64,000 nucleotides of DNA from Dyadobacter sp. SG02. GTDB taxonomy: Bacteria > Bacteroidota > Bacteroidia > Cytophagales > Spirosomataceae. Made by a program: the position numbers and the translations under genes. Shown piece after piece: positions 15,690 to 24,560 of this stretch; positions within the stretch are counted from its first letter, which is position 1, and each line of letters begins with the position of its first letter. The notes beneath the pieces are model-generated. The model did no database searches. It saw nothing but the letters and a program-made list of their open reading frames with translations, and was not told the DNA's origin. The stretch spans positions 124,001-188,000 of the forward strand of contig NZ_FNYL01000006.1 of assembly GCF_900109045.1 (NCBI RefSeq). Reading direction: 5' to 3'.

Positions 15690-17183
15690 CTATTTCCAAT
15701 CCGGGTTCTGTTCCAGCTTGGTATTGGAATTGATTTCGTCGAGCGGGATCGGGAAATATTTGTTTTTGGCCGCCACGTTGCGGGTAGGGTATACGTCGTT
15801 GACGGCTTTCGGGATCACGGTCAGGAACTTGCCGGTGCGCGTGAGATCATACCACCGATCGCCTTCCGCGAAGAACTCCCATGCGCGCTCCTGCAAGACG
15901 GCCTCGACGAATGCGTCCTTGGTCAGGCCGGTTTTCAGATTGGCCAGGCCGGCGCGTTTTCTCACCGGATTGATGAAATCGTAAGCCGCGGTAGTGGCGC
16001 CATTCAAGCGCGCCTCGGCTTCGGCAGCGATGAGGTACACATCGGGCAGGCGGAAGATCGGGATGTTCGGGATCATGCCCACGGTCGAAACAGGGTCCTG
16101 GTATTTCTTGATCAGCACGCCTTTCGTCGTAATGGGCGTAATGCTTTTCTGCGGTACCACTTTGCCGGATTTGTCGGTGTAATTGGTGTCCAGCAAGGTG
16201 CGGCGTTTATCCGTCGGGTCGAAGGAGTCGAAAAATGCCTGGTAGGCGAACATCGAACCATAGGAAGTGCGGGCATATTCAGGCCCGGCGCTTCCCGGAG
16301 GGCCGCAGAGGCCTGTGAGCTGGTGACCAAGGCCGGGAGACACTGGGTCTACCTCGAATGCCCACATGTTTTCAATGCGCGCTGCATCTTCTTTATCATA
16401 CTTATACACATCGCGGACATCTTCCATGAGTGCGTATTTGCCCGAGTTGATCACAATTTTGGCCTGTTCCAATGCTTTGGCCCAGTCTTCATTGTACAAA
16501 GCAGCTTTGGCATACAACGCATTTACGACCTCTTTCGCCACGCGGCCTTTCTCGACAGCAGGATAGGAAACAAGCCCCGAATTTAAAGCCTGGTCGAGGT
16601 CGGCATAAATTTGCTTGTAAGTATCCGCTTTGGAGCTTTTGGCCGTCAGGGCATCCGCTTCCGAATAGCTCGGTGTGATTTTGACCGGTATATCCCCAAA
16701 GTTTTTACTCAAAAACCAATGGTAGAACGCCCGCAGGAAATAGGCCTCGCCGATGATCTGCTTTTTGCGCGCTTCGTCCATAGTGGCGTCCGGCACCTTG
16801 GCAATGACCCAGTTGGCCTTTTCGATACCGGCATAACACGACTGCCAGATCTGCTGTGGCGATTCGTTTACCCGCGAGTTGCTTTTCTGAGTCGTATAAT
16901 TAGGGTCGTAGGTGAACTGCGTCAGCGTATTGCGGCCTACCACGCCGCGGGGGTAAGTCTGGTCATCGCTGAAATCGGCGATGAGCGTCAACGCGGGTCC
17001 GCCACCCAGGCTTCCCAATGCACCGTAGACGGAAATCAATGCCTTCTCGGCGTCGGCGGCGGTTTTGTAAAAATTTTCGGTGTAGATCGACGAGTAAACT
17101 GTTTCGTCAAGCTTGCAGGAGGGGGCGATAAGCGCGGTCCCGGCCATGCCCAGATATGCGGTAATTTTTAGTAGCTTTTTCAT
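15690..17183 (-). CDS. SusD/RagB-family surface lipoprotein of the first uptake locus
   Basis: This 497-residue protein has a lipoprotein signal ending in APSC (C23), followed by KLDETVYSSIYTENFYKTAADAE..., a typical SusD N-terminus. SusD proteins sit on the outer face of the outer membrane as lids on the SusC channel and bind the glycan through TPR helices. Segments WQSCYAGIEKANWVIAKVPD, IGEAYFLRAFYHWFLSKNFG and ERAWEFFAEGDRWYDLTRTG are standard family motifs, and the C-terminal NKYFPIPLDEINSNTKLEQN is the usual SusD end. It is the second gene of the operon, 40 bp after the SusC stop codon. Confidence 0.95.
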   Translation of the reverse strand: MKKLLKITAYLGMAGTALIAPSCKLDETVYSSIYTENFYKTAADAEKALISVYGALGSLGGGPALTLIADFSDDQTYPRGVVGRNTLTQFTYDPNYTTQKSNSRVNESPQQIWQSCYAGIEKANWVIAKVPDATMDEARKKQIIGEAYFLRAFYHWFLSKNFGDIPVKITPSYSEADALTAKSSKADTYKQIYADLDQALNSGLVSYPAVEKGRVAKEVVNALYAKAALYNEDWAKALEQAKIVINSGKYALMEDVRDVYKYDKEDAARIENMWAFEVDPVSPGLGHQLTGLCGPPGSAGPEYARTSYGSMFAYQAFFDSFDPTDKRRTLLDTNYTDKSGKVVPQKSITPITTKGVLIKKYQDPVSTVGMIPNIPIFRLPDVYLIAAEAEARLNGATTAAYDFINPVRKRAGLANLKTGLTKDAFVEAVLQERAWEFFAEGDRWYDLTRTGKFLTVIPKAVNDVYPTRNVAAKNKYFPIPLDEINSNTKLEQNPDWK

Positions 17184-17223
17184 GTCGTTTTAGCCTATGT
17201 TCGGCAAGAGGATTCGGAAATAA

Positions 17224-20200
17224 TCAGAATGAAACCTGGATACCGCCCAGGAACGATTTGGCTTGCGGATATACGAAGTTGTCGATCCCGATCTGCGTGT
17301 TTGAACCTGCGTAAGTGTTAACCTCCGGGTCGAAACCGCTGTAATTGGTAATCGTGAACAGGTTGTTCGCACTCACGTACACGCGGATGCTCTGTACGCC
17401 TTTGAATGCGGGCAATTTGTAGCCAAGCGTAATGTTCTTGCAACGGAGATAGGAACCGTCCTCCATGACGTAGTCGGAAATAGGCAATCGCCCGGCCTGA
17501 AATGCACTCGCGTACTGGTTGCTGGGGTTGGTAGGCGACCAGCGGTTCACAACGCCTTCGAGCAAATTGCGCTGTCCGAGCGGATTCTCGAACGAAAGCC
17601 GGCTAGCATTGTAAATGTCGTTCCCCTGCGAACCGGAAAGGAATGCGGCCAGGTCGAATCCTTTGTAGGAAAGATTGGTTGAAAAGCCGTAAATGAATTT
17701 CGGGTTAGGGTTGCCGGTAATGATTTGGTCGTTAGCATCGATCTTCCCGTCGCCATTCATGTCCTTTACCTTTTGCCCGCCCAGGCGCCCGTCGTAGCCG
17801 GGAAGAATCGCTTCGCCTGTTTGGTTAATGCCATCGAACACATAAGTTTTGAATATACCCAGTGGTTCGCCCACTTTCAAAAGGCTGTAAGTATTAATGA
17901 AACGCTCGCTCGTCACGCCGCCATCCAGGGTTGTGATCTTGTTGCGGTTGATGGTCGTATTGGCCGAAATATCCCATTTCAATGCACCATCGAGGATGCG
18001 CGCATTCACGGCCAGTTCAAGCCCTTTGTTTTGAAGGCCCGCGAAGTTGCCATTGATCTTGGTATATCCCGAGCTCATCGGCAGCGTCTTTTCAAATAGC
18101 AGGTCCTCTGTTTTCTTGTAATAAACATCCGCAATGAGGCTGATCCGGTTGTTGAGCAAACTTACGTCGACACCAAAGTTCGTCTGAACCGACTGTTCCC
18201 AGCGGAGGTCTTTATTGGCGATTCTGGACGGGTCGATACCGGTTGCGTAAAGATGGTTGAGCATGTAATTGCTCCCGTTGGCAGCCACTGTGGCCAGGGA
18301 TTGGTAAGGGTCCAGGCCGCCTGCATTACCGGTAAGCCCGAAACTTCCGCGAAGTTTGAAGTCCGAAAGCCAGGTCAGATCTTTCATAAATGGCTCTTCG
18401 ATGAGGCGATATGCCGCTGATATGGCCGGGAAAACACCATATTTAAGGTTCGCCCCGAACTTGCTCGATCCGTCTATCCGTGCAGTGACGTCAACGAAGA
18501 GTTTATCCTTGAATCCGTAATTGATCCGGCCCATATAGGAATCCAGCCGCTGGCTGCTCCGGAAGCTGCCTACCGTACGGGTTAGCGCAAGTTGCATGGC
18601 TTCGTTCTGCGTAGCATCGTTGGGAAAGCCTGAGGCGCTCATGACGTTTTCGTTGTATTGCTCACCTTGGGTACCGAATACGGCTGTCGCTTTCAATGAA
18701 TGATTCTTGCCGAACATGGTACTGTAAGTCAGGATACTTTCATGGAGTAAGGCCAGGTTGTTGTAGTTGCCCTTGCTTGCCGATCCCGAAGCATCTGTGA
18801 GGTCGCTTTTGTTGACAATACTGCGGGGTGAGTAATAGTTATAGAGCTCGCCTTTCTGGTCAAGGTTGAATGAGGCGCGATAGGTAAGTCCCTTGAACAG
18901 TTTGATTTCTCCGTAAAGGTTCGCCAGCACACGCTTGATACTCCGCTTGTTGAGTACTTCTATGAAACTTAGCGGGTTGGTTACTTCACGGTACCGGCCA
19001 TTGCCTTGCTCGCCGAATGGGAAAATGGTGCCGTCCGGGCGGTAAGGTTGGAGGGTAGGAGGAGCGCCGACGGCCGCACCCAATACCGTAGACGTTACTA
19101 CACCCGCATTGCCGATGTCGGTACTGCCTGTCTGGATACCATCCGAGACCGACTGGGTGCCAAGGATACTGGTTCCGATTTTGATATTCTTATTGATCTG
19201 ATGGTCGAGGTTGAGGCGGAAAGAGTAGCGGGTAAATGCCGAGCCCCGCATGGTGCCGTCCTGGTCGAAATAGTTGAGCGACAATGCGAGCTGCGTTTTT
19301 TCATTCCCTCCATTGATCGACAGCTGGTGGTTTTGAATCGGGGCTTTTCTGAAAATTACCTTTTGCCAGTCGACACCCTCGCCGAGTGATGCCGGGTTTG
19401 CATAATAATTGTCTTTGAATACCTCATTTTCCAGTTGGCCAAACTCTGCCGCATTCAGCACTTTCAGCATTTTATTGACTTTCTGGGAACCATAATAGCC
19501 GTCGTAGGTAACGCGTGTGGCGCCACTTTTACCGCGCTTGGTCGTGATCAGGATCACACCGTTGGCTGCTCGTGCACCATAAATAGCGGACGCGGAGGCG
19601 TCTTTCAAAACCTCAACGGACTCGATATCATTAGGGTTAATGGTCGAAAGGGGGCTTACGTCATTGATACCGCCACCGTTCGAAATCTGGATTCCATCCA
19701 CTACATAAAGCGGTTCGGAAGAGCCATTGATGGAGTTGGTACCGCGGATACGCACGCTCACATTACCCCCGGGCGAGCCGGTGTTCTGGTTGATCTGCAC
19801 ACCGGCAATGCGGGATTGAAGGCCCTGGGCCACGTTCGCGATGGGCGTTTGTACGAGATCAGCGGCTTTGACGGACGCGATGGAGCCGGTGGTTTCGATC
19901 TTGCGTTGCGTTCCGTAACCTACTACTACGACTTCTTCCAATGCTTTGGTGTCCGTTTTGAGGGAGACGTCGATGGTCGAGCGGTTCGAAACCGACACTT
20001 CTTCTTTCAGATAGCCCAGAAATGAGAATACGAGTGTCGCGTTACCTGCTACATCGATGGAATACACACCTTCCGCGTCTGTCAGTGTTCCTTGCTGAAA
20101 ACCTTTTACAGTCACGCTCGCACCGGGGATCATTTCGCCCTTTTCGTCGGTCACTTTGCCTTTCACTGTCACATTTTGTGCGAACAGCGACTGCGTAATG

Positions 20201-20250
20201 CCCAGGCACAGGAAGCCGAGCAGGAACAAGTCACGTATTTTTTTCTTCAT
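17224..20250 (-). CDS. SusC/RagA TonB-dependent outer-membrane transporter (1008 aa)
   Basis: The frame is open from 20346, but the ATG at 20248-20250 gives a proper signal peptide, MKKKIRDLFLLGFLCLGITQ, so this start was chosen. Next come a carboxypeptidase-D regulatory-like beta domain (NVTVKGKVTDEKGEMIPGAS), the TonB-box region VVVGYGTQRK, a plug domain (LQSRIAGVQINQNTGSPGGN, SASAIYGARAANGVILITTKRGK) and a 22-strand barrel that ends in an aromatic residue (GGIQVSF). It has no STN domain, so it is not a sigma-signalling transducer. It imports oligosaccharides with the adjacent SusD. It is the first gene of the minus-strand locus, and its expression is probably set by the divergent LacI-type regulator. 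Confidence 0.96.
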   Translation of the reverse strand: MKKKIRDLFLLGFLCLGITQSLFAQNVTVKGKVTDEKGEMIPGASVTVKGFQQGTLTDAEGVYSIDVAGNATLVFSFLGYLKEEVSVSNRSTIDVSLKTDTKALEEVVVVGYGTQRKIETTGSIASVKAADLVQTPIANVAQGLQSRIAGVQINQNTGSPGGNVSVRIRGTNSINGSSEPLYVVDGIQISNGGGINDVSPLSTINPNDIESVEVLKDASASAIYGARAANGVILITTKRGKSGATRVTYDGYYGSQKVNKMLKVLNAAEFGQLENEVFKDNYYANPASLGEGVDWQKVIFRKAPIQNHQLSINGGNEKTQLALSLNYFDQDGTMRGSAFTRYSFRLNLDHQINKNIKIGTSILGTQSVSDGIQTGSTDIGNAGVVTSTVLGAAVGAPPTLQPYRPDGTIFPFGEQGNGRYREVTNPLSFIEVLNKRSIKRVLANLYGEIKLFKGLTYRASFNLDQKGELYNYYSPRSIVNKSDLTDASGSASKGNYNNLALLHESILTYSTMFGKNHSLKATAVFGTQGEQYNENVMSASGFPNDATQNEAMQLALTRTVGSFRSSQRLDSYMGRINYGFKDKLFVDVTARIDGSSKFGANLKYGVFPAISAAYRLIEEPFMKDLTWLSDFKLRGSFGLTGNAGGLDPYQSLATVAANGSNYMLNHLYATGIDPSRIANKDLRWEQSVQTNFGVDVSLLNNRISLIADVYYKKTEDLLFEKTLPMSSGYTKINGNFAGLQNKGLELAVNARILDGALKWDISANTTINRNKITTLDGGVTSERFINTYSLLKVGEPLGIFKTYVFDGINQTGEAILPGYDGRLGGQKVKDMNGDGKIDANDQIITGNPNPKFIYGFSTNLSYKGFDLAAFLSGSQGNDIYNASRLSFENPLGQRNLLEGVVNRWSPTNPSNQYASAFQAGRLPISDYVMEDGSYLRCKNITLGYKLPAFKGVQSIRVYVSANNLFTITNYSGFDPEVNTYAGSNTQIGIDNFVYPQAKSFLGGIQVSF

Positions 20251-20448
20251 GTAGGTAAAAATTAGGGTTTGATTCAGAATTATAATATTCAAATAGTACA
20301 ATTTTAATGCATTGGATCGGCATCCTTGAAGACGTGCGGTACTCATCGTCGACAGTGCTGAAATGCGGTTTTTACCTAAATATAGCTGTGCGGAGAGGGG
20401 ATACTCATGTGGTTTTAGGGCAGAAATTTCCGGGAATTGAACAAAAAG

Positions 20449-20480
20449 TATCGGTAACGTTTGCGGAAACGATACCGATA
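20449..20480. promoter_or_regulatory. Palindromic operator, likely for the LacI-type regulator
   Basis: TATCGGTAACGTTT and AAACGATACCGATA form 14-bp arms around a GCGG centre, with one mismatched pair. The sub-site GCAAACGTTACC (minus strand) resembles LacI/PurR-family operators with a central CG step. Its place between the two divergent genes fits autoregulation plus control of the SusC operon. Confidence 0.65.
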
Positions 20481-20514
20481 TATGGTTTTGCTGATGATTA
20501 ATAGGAGATTTTTA

Positions 20515-20522
20515 TATTTTTG
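20515..20522 (+). promoter_or_regulatory. Candidate -7 box for the LacI-type gene
   Basis: TATTTTTG fits the Bacteroidota -7 consensus TAnnTTTG. It is 68 bp upstream of the regulator start. A TTTG at 20487-20490 is a rough -33 match, but the spacing is a few bases too long. Confidence 0.4.
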
Positions 20523-20590
20523 TAAAGCGGGTGGAAATGAAGGGTATTGTCGGTGTGTGAAGCAGTATTTATTTAAAAAGTACAAAGGTT

Positions 20591-21757
20591 ATGATTCAGT
20601 GTGTGAAATGCGCTCAGGTGGATGGCATCATGAAAGCAGGCTACGTCAGGGGCAAGCAGCGGTACCTGTGCAAATGGTGCAACTACTATTTCACGCATGC
20701 GGAAAAAGACGATTCGATCGAACCGCTGGTCAAACGCAAGCGCCATCAGACGACCATTATCGACATTGCCAAATCACTGGGCGTTTCCAATTCGACGGTG
20801 TCGCGTGCATTGCACGGACATGCGGATATCAGCCCGGAAACACGCCAGGCGGTGCTCGACAAGGCTGCGCAACTCGATTACCAGCCTAATCAGCTGGCAT
20901 ACAACCTTGTAAAAAGCAGGACAAATACAATTGGAATGATCGTTCCGGAATTTCAGAACCAGTTTTTCCCGAATGTGATCATCGGCGCGCACGAGGTATT
21001 GACGGAGGCCGGGTACAATCTTACCATCATGCAGAGCAATGAATCATACCAGGTGGAGATCTCGAATACGAAAGCGATGCTGGCGAACCGGATCGACGGG
21101 CTGCTCATTTCCCTCACGCAGGAAACCAATAACTTCGATCACCTGAGCCTGTTCGCCAAGCGCGGCATTCCGCTCATCCAGTTCAACCGCGTGTGCGACC
21201 AGATCGACGTACCGAAAGTGGTGGTAAACGATTTCGAAGCCTCATTCAAAGCCGTGGAGCACCTTATTTTGAACGGCTACGAACGCATTGCACACCTCGG
21301 TGGGCCGCTTACGTTGCAGGTAAGTCAGGAGCGGTTGCGCGGCTACCGGGCGGCGATGGAGAAATACGGCAAGCCTATCCAGGACCAGTTGATCATCCAG
21401 GGCATGCTCACCCAGCAGAAAGCCCGCATTTACGGCCAATACCTCCTCGACCTAGCCGACCGCCCCGACGCGATCTTCGCTGTCAACGACTCCTCTGCCA
21501 TCGAAATCATGCTCATGGCGATGGAAAAAGGCATTTCCATCCCCGACGAACTCGGCGTGGTCGGTTTCAGCGACAATGCCGAATCCGCCTACATCGGCCC
21601 GGGGCTCACTACCGTCCGTCAGCCCACCATGCAAATCGGGCGCACGACGGCTGAATGGGTTTTGCAACTCGTCGATGCGGAGGAGATTATCGTGAACGAG
21701 AAGCGGGTTTTGAATACGGAACTGGTTGTGCGGGGGTCGTCGCGACGGTGCAGGTAG
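20591..21757 (+). CDS. LacI-family regulator with an N-terminal IS1/InsA-like zinc ribbon
   Basis: The 388-residue protein has three parts. Residues 1-40 form a C4 zinc ribbon (C4-x2-C7, C27-x2-C30) with KAGYVRGKQRYLCKWCNYYF, which is very like the InsA N-terminus of IS1 transposases. Residues about 52-105 are a LacI helix-turn-helix: TTIIDIAKSLGVSNSTVSRA and hinge AAQLDYQPNQLAYNLVKSRT. The rest is a periplasmic-binding-protein-like sensor domain (TIGMIVPEFQNQFFPNVIIG, FAVNDSSAIEIMLMAMEKGI, VVGFSDNAESAYIGPGLTTV). Normal LacI proteins are about 330-345 residues, so the ribbon is an addition. The frame is continuous and has no closer ATG matching a LacI start. It lies divergent from the SusC operon with a palindrome between them and is the likely local regulator. 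Confidence 0.9.
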   Translation: MIQCVKCAQVDGIMKAGYVRGKQRYLCKWCNYYFTHAEKDDSIEPLVKRKRHQTTIIDIAKSLGVSNSTVSRALHGHADISPETRQAVLDKAAQLDYQPNQLAYNLVKSRTNTIGMIVPEFQNQFFPNVIIGAHEVLTEAGYNLTIMQSNESYQVEISNTKAMLANRIDGLLISLTQETNNFDHLSLFAKRGIPLIQFNRVCDQIDVPKVVVNDFEASFKAVEHLILNGYERIAHLGGPLTLQVSQERLRGYRAAMEKYGKPIQDQLIIQGMLTQQKARIYGQYLLDLADRPDAIFAVNDSSAIEIMLMAMEKGISIPDELGVVGFSDNAESAYIGPGLTTVRQPTMQIGRTTAEWVLQLVDAEEIIVNEKRVLNTELVVRGSSRRCR

Positions 21758-21789
21758 TTTTAATACCGCTGCGGTGGCATAAAAAACAA

Positions 21790-21818
21790 AAAGTGCGGCC
21801 CCAGAGAAGCTGCACTTT
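21790..21818. terminator. Bidirectional terminator between convergent genes
   Basis: AAAGTGCGGC and GCTGCACTTT form a stem with one G-U pair and a 9-nt loop, flanked by A/T runs. It lies between the LacI-type gene (plus) and the isomerase-like gene (minus). Confidence 0.65.
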
Positions 21819-21857
21819 ATTAACTACAGAATATAATTATGAAACTCTTATAAGGGG

Positions 21858-22808
21858 TTAGCCCAGTGCTTCCCTCAATACTTTCAGGCTTTTCGGCACC
21901 GCTGTGGCCGGGTCTTCTTTTCCTTCCATTTCCAGCGATACGTAACCTTTGAAATTCGCTTTTCGCAAAATACCCGCGATGCGTTTGTAGTCCAGATCAA
22001 GGTCGTAATAATGTCCGCCGCCGTAATAAGTCTTGGCCTGAACGATCGTCGCGTAAGGTGCCAGCCGCTCGAACTGCGGGTAAGGATCGCCCACGAAATT
22101 ACCTGTATCCACATTCATACCCATGGCCGGCGAGGAGGCCAGCGGCTTGTAAATTTCAAGCAGGTAATCGATGTTCGATGACAGTCCCCAGTGGTTTTCG
22201 ATCGCCAACACGACACCCGCCTTTTCCGCAGCTGCCAGACATTCCTGCATCGATTCGATACACCATTTAATAGCGTCCTGATCCGTGAAACCCTGGATCG
22301 GTGGCTCTTTGCCGTCCTTGTAATAGTTGGCATCACGCTTTACCGTGCGCCAGCTTCCGGTGTTCATCCGGATCGCCGGAATGCCCATTTGGGTCGCAAG
22401 GTTAATACATTTTAAGGTATGTTCAATGTCCTTTCTGCGATCTTCCGGCTTCGGCTGCACAAAGCTTTGATGGATAGAGAGAAGCGGAAGTGCCAGTCCG
22501 TTATCGAATGCAAGCCTTTTCAGCTTGTTCATGTATGGGATCGTCTCGTTGTCCATTTGCCGGTGCAGGATTTCCACGCCGTCGAAGCCCAGCCGGGCCG
22601 CGTCTTCGATCACTTTGTCGATCGGATATTTCTGTTCCTGGAAATGCCAGTACGAGTACGTCGAGACGGCAATCGGTATCCTGCGTGCGGCGGGAGCGGG
22701 CGCTGGTTCTGCCTGTGCAACATGGCTGGTCATGGCTGCCGCGCCGCCCAGGGCAATGGTTTTAAGCCAGTCGCGACGGGAGGTGGTGTCCTGTTCGTGG
22801 TGTTCCAT
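21858..22808 (-). CDS. Exported sugar isomerase/epimerase-like TIM-barrel protein
   Basis: This 316-residue protein has a twin-arginine-type N-terminus ([20 protein letters not shown]) and an AP-endonuclease-2/xylose-isomerase-like TIM barrel. Metal-ligand glutamates and histidines appear in [46 protein letters not shown] and [10 protein letters not shown]. Proteins of this kind are called sugar phosphate isomerase/epimerases, but exported ones usually act on unphosphorylated sugars, and the reaction is rarely known. It is the last gene of the second SusCD operon, 40 bp after the SusD stop, and convergent with the LacI-type gene. Confidence 0.82.
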   Translation of the reverse strand: MEHHEQDTTSRRDWLKTIALGGAAAMTSHVAQAEPAPAPAARRIPIAVSTYSYWHFQEQKYPIDKVIEDAARLGFDGVEILHRQMDNETIPYMNKLKRLAFDNGLALPLLSIHQSFVQPKPEDRRKDIEHTLKCINLATQMGIPAIRMNTGSWRTVKRDANYYKDGKEPPIQGFTDQDAIKWCIESMQECLAAAEKAGVVLAIENHWGLSSNIDYLLEIYKPLASSPAMGMNVDTGNFVGDPYPQFERLAPYATIVQAKTYYGGGHYYDLDLDYKRIAGILRKANFKGYVSLEMEGKEDPATAVPKSLKVLREALG

Positions 22809-22848
22809 TGTGATAATTTTGGATAATAATATTAAAAATTTGTCACAT

Positions 22849-24513
22849 TCATGGATTTTGCTTTAAAATGTTTGCACCCATAATATCGATCTGTGCTTGC
22901 GGGATGGGGAAGTACTCGCTTTTGCCTTTCACGAAAGTGGCACCGGAGAGGTAGGTACGTTTCTTGCTTTCCTTGGTCAGGTAGGCATTCAGCACCACAT
23001 CCGCATTGCCCCAGCGCACCAGGTCGAAATGCCGGTGGCCTTCCATCGCCAGTTCGAGCCGGCGCTCGAAACGCACGGCTTTGCGGGCATATTCCTGGCT
23101 GGCAAATGCAGGATAGGTTTTGACCAGGTAGTTGGCGGCGGGCTTGCTTGCCGCATCGAGTACCACCACATTGGCTGCGCGGGTGCGCACCTGATTTACG
23201 AGTTTCAGTGCGGTGGCAAGGTCGTTGTCCTCCACAGCTACCTCCGCGCGCATGAGCAGGACGTCGGCCAGGCGAATGGCACGGTAGTTGTTCGCGTTGG
23301 CGCGTGGCGACTCGGCACCTGCATTTTCACCACTGTAAGCAAAGAACTTTTTGAAAGTATAAGGCCCGCCGAATGCCTGGTCGCGGATCCAGTTTTTACC
23401 CGGGTGAATGCCCCAGTTAAGGAACGGCAGTCCGCGGCGGCCTACGGTCCAGTCCAGGCGCGGGTCCAGTGTGCCCTCGTAAGGCGTGAATGCGTCGGTG
23501 GACGAAAGCCCTTCGTCACTTTTAACATCCACATCATTGAAAGTGTCCAGCAACGGCAGGCCGCTGGCGTCGGTTTTGAATGCATTCACGAGGTTTTGGG
23601 TAGGCTGGAAGAACCCGCAGCAGCCACCCGGCGCGGAACCATAAGGGAAGTTGTAGTTGTCGCCCCAGCTACCGTTCTGACCGGCGCCTCCGTCGGCAAC
23701 GGACATTTGTACTTCAAAAATGGACTCCGAATTGTTTTCCGTCGTGATACGGAAGTTATCATGGAAGCTGTTTACGAGCGAGAACGGCCCATTGCCGATC
23801 ACATCGTCGAGCAGCGGTTTGGCGGCCTGGTAATCCTGCTGGTACATATGCACCTTGGCGAGGAATGCCTTCGCTGTCCATTTGCTGGCACGGCCCACCT
23901 GTGCTTTCGTGGCCGAAACGTTGTCGATCGCAAACTGAATATCCGCTTCGATTTCCGGCCAGATATCCTTGTTATTGGGCAGGTTAATGTAGTCGGTGAC
24001 GGTTTCGTCCACGTAAGGCACCATATTCCAAAGCTTTTTCGCTTCGAAATGGTACCAGGCACGGAGGAAGCGGGCTTCGCCGAGGGCTTGCGCTTTTTCC
24101 GCGTCGGTCATGTCGGTGGCTTTGCCGATGAGCCTGATCACATCGTTGGAACGTGAAACGCCGTCGTAAACGGCTACCCATTTGTCGTTATAGGCCCCGA
24201 TGTCGGCCTGTGCAATGTAGCGTTCGATGGTCGTAATCTGCGCCTGGTCGCCCACGTCGCTGCCTTTGTAGGCGTCGTCGGAGGCGACGGAGCCGTAAAT
24301 CCAGTTGCTAACCGACGAGGTATTCACGGGCCCGGAACCGACGCCGTCAAGCAAGCTGTATGCCCCGATCAATACCGCGTTGACCCCTGTTTTATTCGCA
24401 AGCATGGCCTCGTTGCCCACACCCAGCGGCGTAGTTTCGAGAAAACTGTCCCCGCAGGAGGTGAGTACCCCCACGCAGACCATTGCTGTTAATGCTAATA
24501 CGCTCTTTTTCAT
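22849..24513 (-). CDS. SusD/RagB-family lipoprotein of the second uptake locus
   Basis: The 554-residue product has a lipoprotein signal ending in LTSC (C20), then [20 protein letters not shown]. Family motifs include [60 protein letters not shown] and [20 protein letters not shown]. It is a surface glycan-binding partner of the following SusC-like transporter and lies 47 bp after that gene on the same strand. It is longer than the first SusD of the window, with an extra glycine/cysteine-rich loop ([14 protein letters not shown]), an unusual insert. Confidence 0.94.
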   Translation of the reverse strand: MKKSVLALTAMVCVGVLTSCGDSFLETTPLGVGNEAMLANKTGVNAVLIGAYSLLDGVGSGPVNTSSVSNWIYGSVASDDAYKGSDVGDQAQITTIERYIAQADIGAYNDKWVAVYDGVSRSNDVIRLIGKATDMTDAEKAQALGEARFLRAWYHFEAKKLWNMVPYVDETVTDYINLPNNKDIWPEIEADIQFAIDNVSATKAQVGRASKWTAKAFLAKVHMYQQDYQAAKPLLDDVIGNGPFSLVNSFHDNFRITTENNSESIFEVQMSVADGGAGQNGSWGDNYNFPYGSAPGGCCGFFQPTQNLVNAFKTDASGLPLLDTFNDVDVKSDEGLSSTDAFTPYEGTLDPRLDWTVGRRGLPFLNWGIHPGKNWIRDQAFGGPYTFKKFFAYSGENAGAESPRANANNYRAIRLADVLLMRAEVAVEDNDLATALKLVNQVRTRAANVVVLDAASKPAANYLVKTYPAFASQEYARKAVRFERRLELAMEGHRHFDLVRWGNADVVLNAYLTKESKKRTYLSGATFVKGKSEYFPIPQAQIDIMGANILKQNP

Positions 24514-24560
24514 ATTGATAATGAGAATGATGCCGTGTTAATGATTTTTATAAAGCCCAA

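Larger units (their letters stand above)
20251..20590. other. Divergent regulatory gap between the SusC operon and the LacI-type gene
   Basis: This 340-bp AT-richer region has no gene. It holds a 32-bp imperfect palindrome at 20449-20480 and a TAnnTTTG box at 20515-20522 facing the regulator gene. On the minus strand TACTATTTG (about 20303-20311) is a weak candidate -7 element for the SusC operon. Confidence 0.6.

Noticed and set aside
17224..20346. Start of the first SusC gene at 20346
   Set aside because: The extra 32 residues are not a signal peptide and lie in the regulatory gap; ATG 20248-20250 gives a normal signal.
22897..24156. A 419-codon open frame on the plus strand
   Set aside because: Antisense to a clear SusD gene and without domain features.
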